A stretch of DNA of 64,000 nt from Pelecanus crispus (taxonomy: Eukaryota; Chordata; Aves; Pelecaniformes; Pelecanidae): the NCBI RefSeq assembly GCF_030463565.1, contig NC_134643.1:1374001-1438000 (forward strand), read 5' to 3'. The notes below the pieces were generated by a model that ran no database searches, was not told the DNA's origin, and saw nothing but the letters and a program-made list of their open reading frames with translations. How positions within the stretch are numbered: position 1 is the first letter of the stretch; each line of letters begins with the position of its first letter. Positions 62,201-64,000 of the stretch are shown here, one piece after another. The translations under genes were made by a program, and so were the position numbers.

Positions 62201-63921
62201 ATAGCAGGGGATGGGAGAGGGGTCCAGCATAGAGAGAAAGCAGTATAGCAGGGGACCGGGGACGGGCGCAGTATGGGGGGCAGACGTAGGGGACCAGGGA
62301 TGGGTACAGTATAGAGGAGAGCAGTATAGTGAGGGACAGGGTACAGTATAGAGGGGAGCAGTATAGTGGGAGACAGGGTATGGTATAGAGGGGAGCAGTA
62401 TAGTGGGGGACGGGGTATGGTATAGAGGGGAGCAGTATAGTGGGGGACAGAGTACAGTATAGAGGAGAGCAGTATAGTGAGGGACAGGGTACGGTATAGA
62501 GGGGAGCAGTATAGCGGGGGATGGGGTACGGTATAGACGGGAGCAGTATAGCGGGGGATGGGGTACAGTATAGAGGGAGCAGTATAGCGGGGGACGGGGT
62601 ACGGTATAGAGGGGAGCGGTATAGTGGGGGACGGGGTACGGTATAGAGGGAGCGGTATAGCGGGGGATGGGGTACGGTATAGAGGGGAGCAGTATAGCGG
62701 GGAACGGGGTACGGTATAGAGGAGAGTAGTATAGCGGGGGACGGGGTACGGTATAGAGGGGAGCAGTATAGCGGGGAACGGGGTACGGTATAGAGGAGAG
62801 CAGTATAGCGGGGGACGGGGTACGGTATAGAGGGGAGCAGTATAGCGGGGGACGGGGTACGGTATAGAGGGAGCAGTATAGCAGGGGCCCGCGGCTGAGC
62901 CCCGTACGGCAGGGGAGCGGTGCAGCGCCCGGGGACGGGCACGGTGGCCGCCCCAGAGGCGTTACAGAGGGGTCCGGGCGCCGCGCGCGCCGAGCCGACG
63001 GCCGGGGGACGCAGACGGGGCGATTCGGGGGAGCGGGGAGGGTGACGGCGCTGTCCCCGCAGGCCTGCGCAACGCCCCGCGCTGCTGGGACGTCATCCAG
63101 CCCCTGCTCTGCGCCGTCTACATGCCCAAGTGCGAGGACGGTCAGGTGGAGCTGCCCAGCCAGACCCTCTGCCAGGCCACCCGCGCGCCCTGCACCATCG
63201 TAGAGCGCGAGCGCGGCTGGCCCGACTTCCTCAAGTGCACGCCCGACCGATTCCCCGAGGGATGTCCGGTACGGTGGTGGGACGCGCCGGGGACGTCACG
63301 GGCTCCAAATCCCCGCGGCGCAGCGGGAGCGGGGAAACGCTGGCTGTCCCCAGCCCGCTGCGGGGGACCGATGTCCGCCCCGGCGACGCGGCCTTCGCCG
63401 CGAGGGTGCCTCCTCCTCCTCTTCCTCACGGCCTCGCTTCTCCTCCGGCAGAACGAGGTGCAGAACATCAAGTTCAACAGCTCGGGGCAGTGCGAGGCGC
63501 CGCTGGTGCGGACGGACAACCCCAAGAGCTGGTACGAGGACGTGGAAGGTTGCGGCATCCAGTGCCAGAACCCGCTCTTCACCGAGAAGGAGCACCGCGA
63601 GATGCACGTCTACATCGCCGCCTTCAGCTCCGTCACCATCTTCTGCACCTTCTTCACCCTGGTGAGACGCGGGGGGATCACGGGGAGGTGTCCCCAAAAG
63701 GGGACCGGGCACCAAGCTGTCCCTTTCTCCCACCTCCTTCCCGCCAGGCCACGTTCGTCGCCGACTGGAGGAACTCCAACCGCTACCCCCGCCGTCATCC
63801 TCTTCTACGTCAACGCCTGCTTCTTCGTGGGCAGCATCGGCTGGTTGGCGCAGTTCATGGACGGCGCCCGCGACGAGATCGTGTGCCGGGCCGACGGCAC
63901 CATGCGGCTGGGGGAACCCAC
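58974..63921 (+). CDS. SMO: SMO (Smoothened), exons 1-4
   Basis: Class F seven-pass receptor that transduces Hedgehog signals from Patched to GLI factors, acting at the primary cilium. Exons 58974-59232, 63063-63268, 63452-63661 and 63748-63921 code for about the first 283 residues; the rest lies beyond the right edge. Seen: hydrophobic signal peptide (residues about 7-25), N-glycosylation sequon NAS at 32, cysteine-rich domain with [20 protein letters not shown], sterol-site aspartate (D71, human D95) and W85 (human W109), [28 protein letters not shown], the linker [14 protein letters not shown] and [13 protein letters not shown]1 ([17 protein letters not shown]) and TM2 ([19 protein letters not shown]). 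The N-terminus is shorter than the human one. Exon 4 has one extra base. Start chosen as the first ATG in frame with the signal peptide. Confidence 0.97.
59345..60655. repeat. 41-bp minisatellite, SMO intron 1, block 1
   Basis: About 32 units on an exact 41-bp period (GGTATAGAG at 59375, 59416, 59457 and so on). Two interspersed unit types, with CTGGGGGTGGGTACGG or GTCGGGTTGGGTACGG. Confidence 0.98.
60656..61430. repeat. 82-bp higher-order repeat, SMO intron 1, block 2
   Basis: Two diverged 41-bp units have become a single 82-bp unit. AGGAAACTG starts at 60917, 60999, 61081, 61163, 61245 and 61327, with AGAAAACTG at 61409: exactly 82 bp each. These copies are almost identical, so the amplification is recent. 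Confidence 0.97.
61431..62260. repeat. Diverged part of the SMO intron 1 minisatellite
   Basis: Same family (GAGCAGTATAGAGGGGGACA, GCTGTATAGCAGGGG) with less regular spacing; a block of about 120 bp around CTGGGTGCCGTGTAGAGAGG is repeated twice. Confidence 0.92.
62285..62885. repeat. 37-bp minisatellite, SMO intron 1, block 3
   Basis: Shortened unit (GGGGTACGGTATAGAGGGGA) with GGTATAGAG at 62676, 62713 and 62750, a 37-bp period. About 15 units. Confidence 0.95.
63063..63268 (+). CDS. SMO: SMO exon 2
   Basis: 206 bp, second half of the cysteine-rich domain: [20 protein letters not shown] through [12 protein letters not shown] and [11 protein letters not shown]. Acceptor CCCGCAG, donor GTACGG. 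Confidence 0.96.
63452..63661 (+). CDS. SMO: SMO exon 3
   Basis: 210 bp, 70 residues: [37 protein letters not shown], and into TM1 ending IFCTFFTL. Linker domain between the cysteine-rich domain and the membrane. Donor GTGAGA. Confidence 0.96.
63748..63921 (+). CDS. SMO: SMO exon 4 (one extra base)
   Basis: [20 protein letters not shown] through the TM2 segment and [16 protein letters not shown]. 174 bp where 173 are expected: the C run at 63786-63790 has one base too many, shifting the frame inside RYPAV as written. Donor GTACGT. Confidence 0.9.
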
Positions 63922-64000
63922 GTACGTGTCGCCTTCGTCCCCATCCCGCCGCGGCCACGTGCCAAGAGGTGTCCCCGGGACCGAGGAGGGCTCCTGGGGT
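63922..64000 (+). other. SMO: Start of SMO intron 4
   Basis: Intron sequence up to the window edge; later SMO exons lie outside. Confidence 0.85.

Noticed and set aside
59345-62885. CRISPR array
   Set aside because: Regular spacing is from a head-to-tail minisatellite without unique spacers, in a vertebrate intron.
61184-62942. Minus-strand frames of Tyr/Pro/Leu repeats
   Set aside because: Also minisatellite translations; no gene features.

Overview
The window is avian nuclear DNA. The main evidence is many CR1 LINE 3' ends, a solo endogenous-retrovirus LTR of a type common in birds, compact GC-rich gene ends, and three host genes in the conserved order TNPO3 (-), TSPAN33 (+), SMO (+), which matches human 7q32. 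I cannot name the species. The wealth of GC-rich minisatellites, a 200-N gap and a near-identical duplication across that gap suggest a hard-to-assemble, perhaps subtelomeric or microchromosome-like, environment. Layout: 1-31544 carries the first six coding exons of TNPO3 (transportin-3) on the minus strand. All six keep reading frame and GT/AG splice sites and encode residues 1-292; the rest of the gene lies beyond the left edge. Its introns (intron 1 is 19 kb) hold about a dozen CR1 copies in both orientations, a 600-bp solo LTR with 5-bp target duplications, and a 30-bp perfect palindrome close to exon 1. From 31545 to 46381, TNPO3 and TSPAN33 stand head to head. About two thirds of this 14.8-kb space is a chain of unrelated tandem arrays: a 31-48 bp C-rich minisatellite, a TTTTA array, a four-unit array of a 154-bp CR1 tail, a ~0.4-kb AT-rich satellite with pentanucleotide arrays inside it, a 16-bp minisatellite, G-rich and C-rich blocks, a CCCAT array and a 3.2-kb 21-bp minisatellite. 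These give very long reading frames in every frame that are not genes. From 46382 to 52407 lies TSPAN33 (a TspanC8 tetraspanin) in eight exons. Exons 2-5 each carry one extra base, which I read as sequencing error. A CR1 copy ends about 70 bp before exon 6. A 200-N gap (52408-52607) is followed by a second copy of exons 6-8 and the 3' UTR (52608-55887), most likely two overlapping contig ends that were not merged. From 55888 to 64000: a CAAAAGTGACTT-type repeat field and a 372-bp higher-order repeat lead to SMO (Smoothened). Coding exons 1-4 are present (signal peptide, cysteine-rich domain, start of the 7TM bundle), and the gene runs off the right edge. SMO intron 1 is almost entirely a minisatellite whose period changes from 41 to 82 to 37 bp. 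The three genes are not an operon: TNPO3 imports SR proteins into the nucleus, TSPAN33 escorts ADAM10, and SMO transduces Hedgehog signals. Their link is conserved synteny. The most interesting observations are the CR1 subfamily whose 3' tail is a 154-bp tandem dimer and which has a four-unit array at one locus, the hierarchical minisatellites inside and before SMO, the five-unit 15-bp ETS-type array before the TNPO3 start codon, and the palindrome in TNPO3 intron 1.
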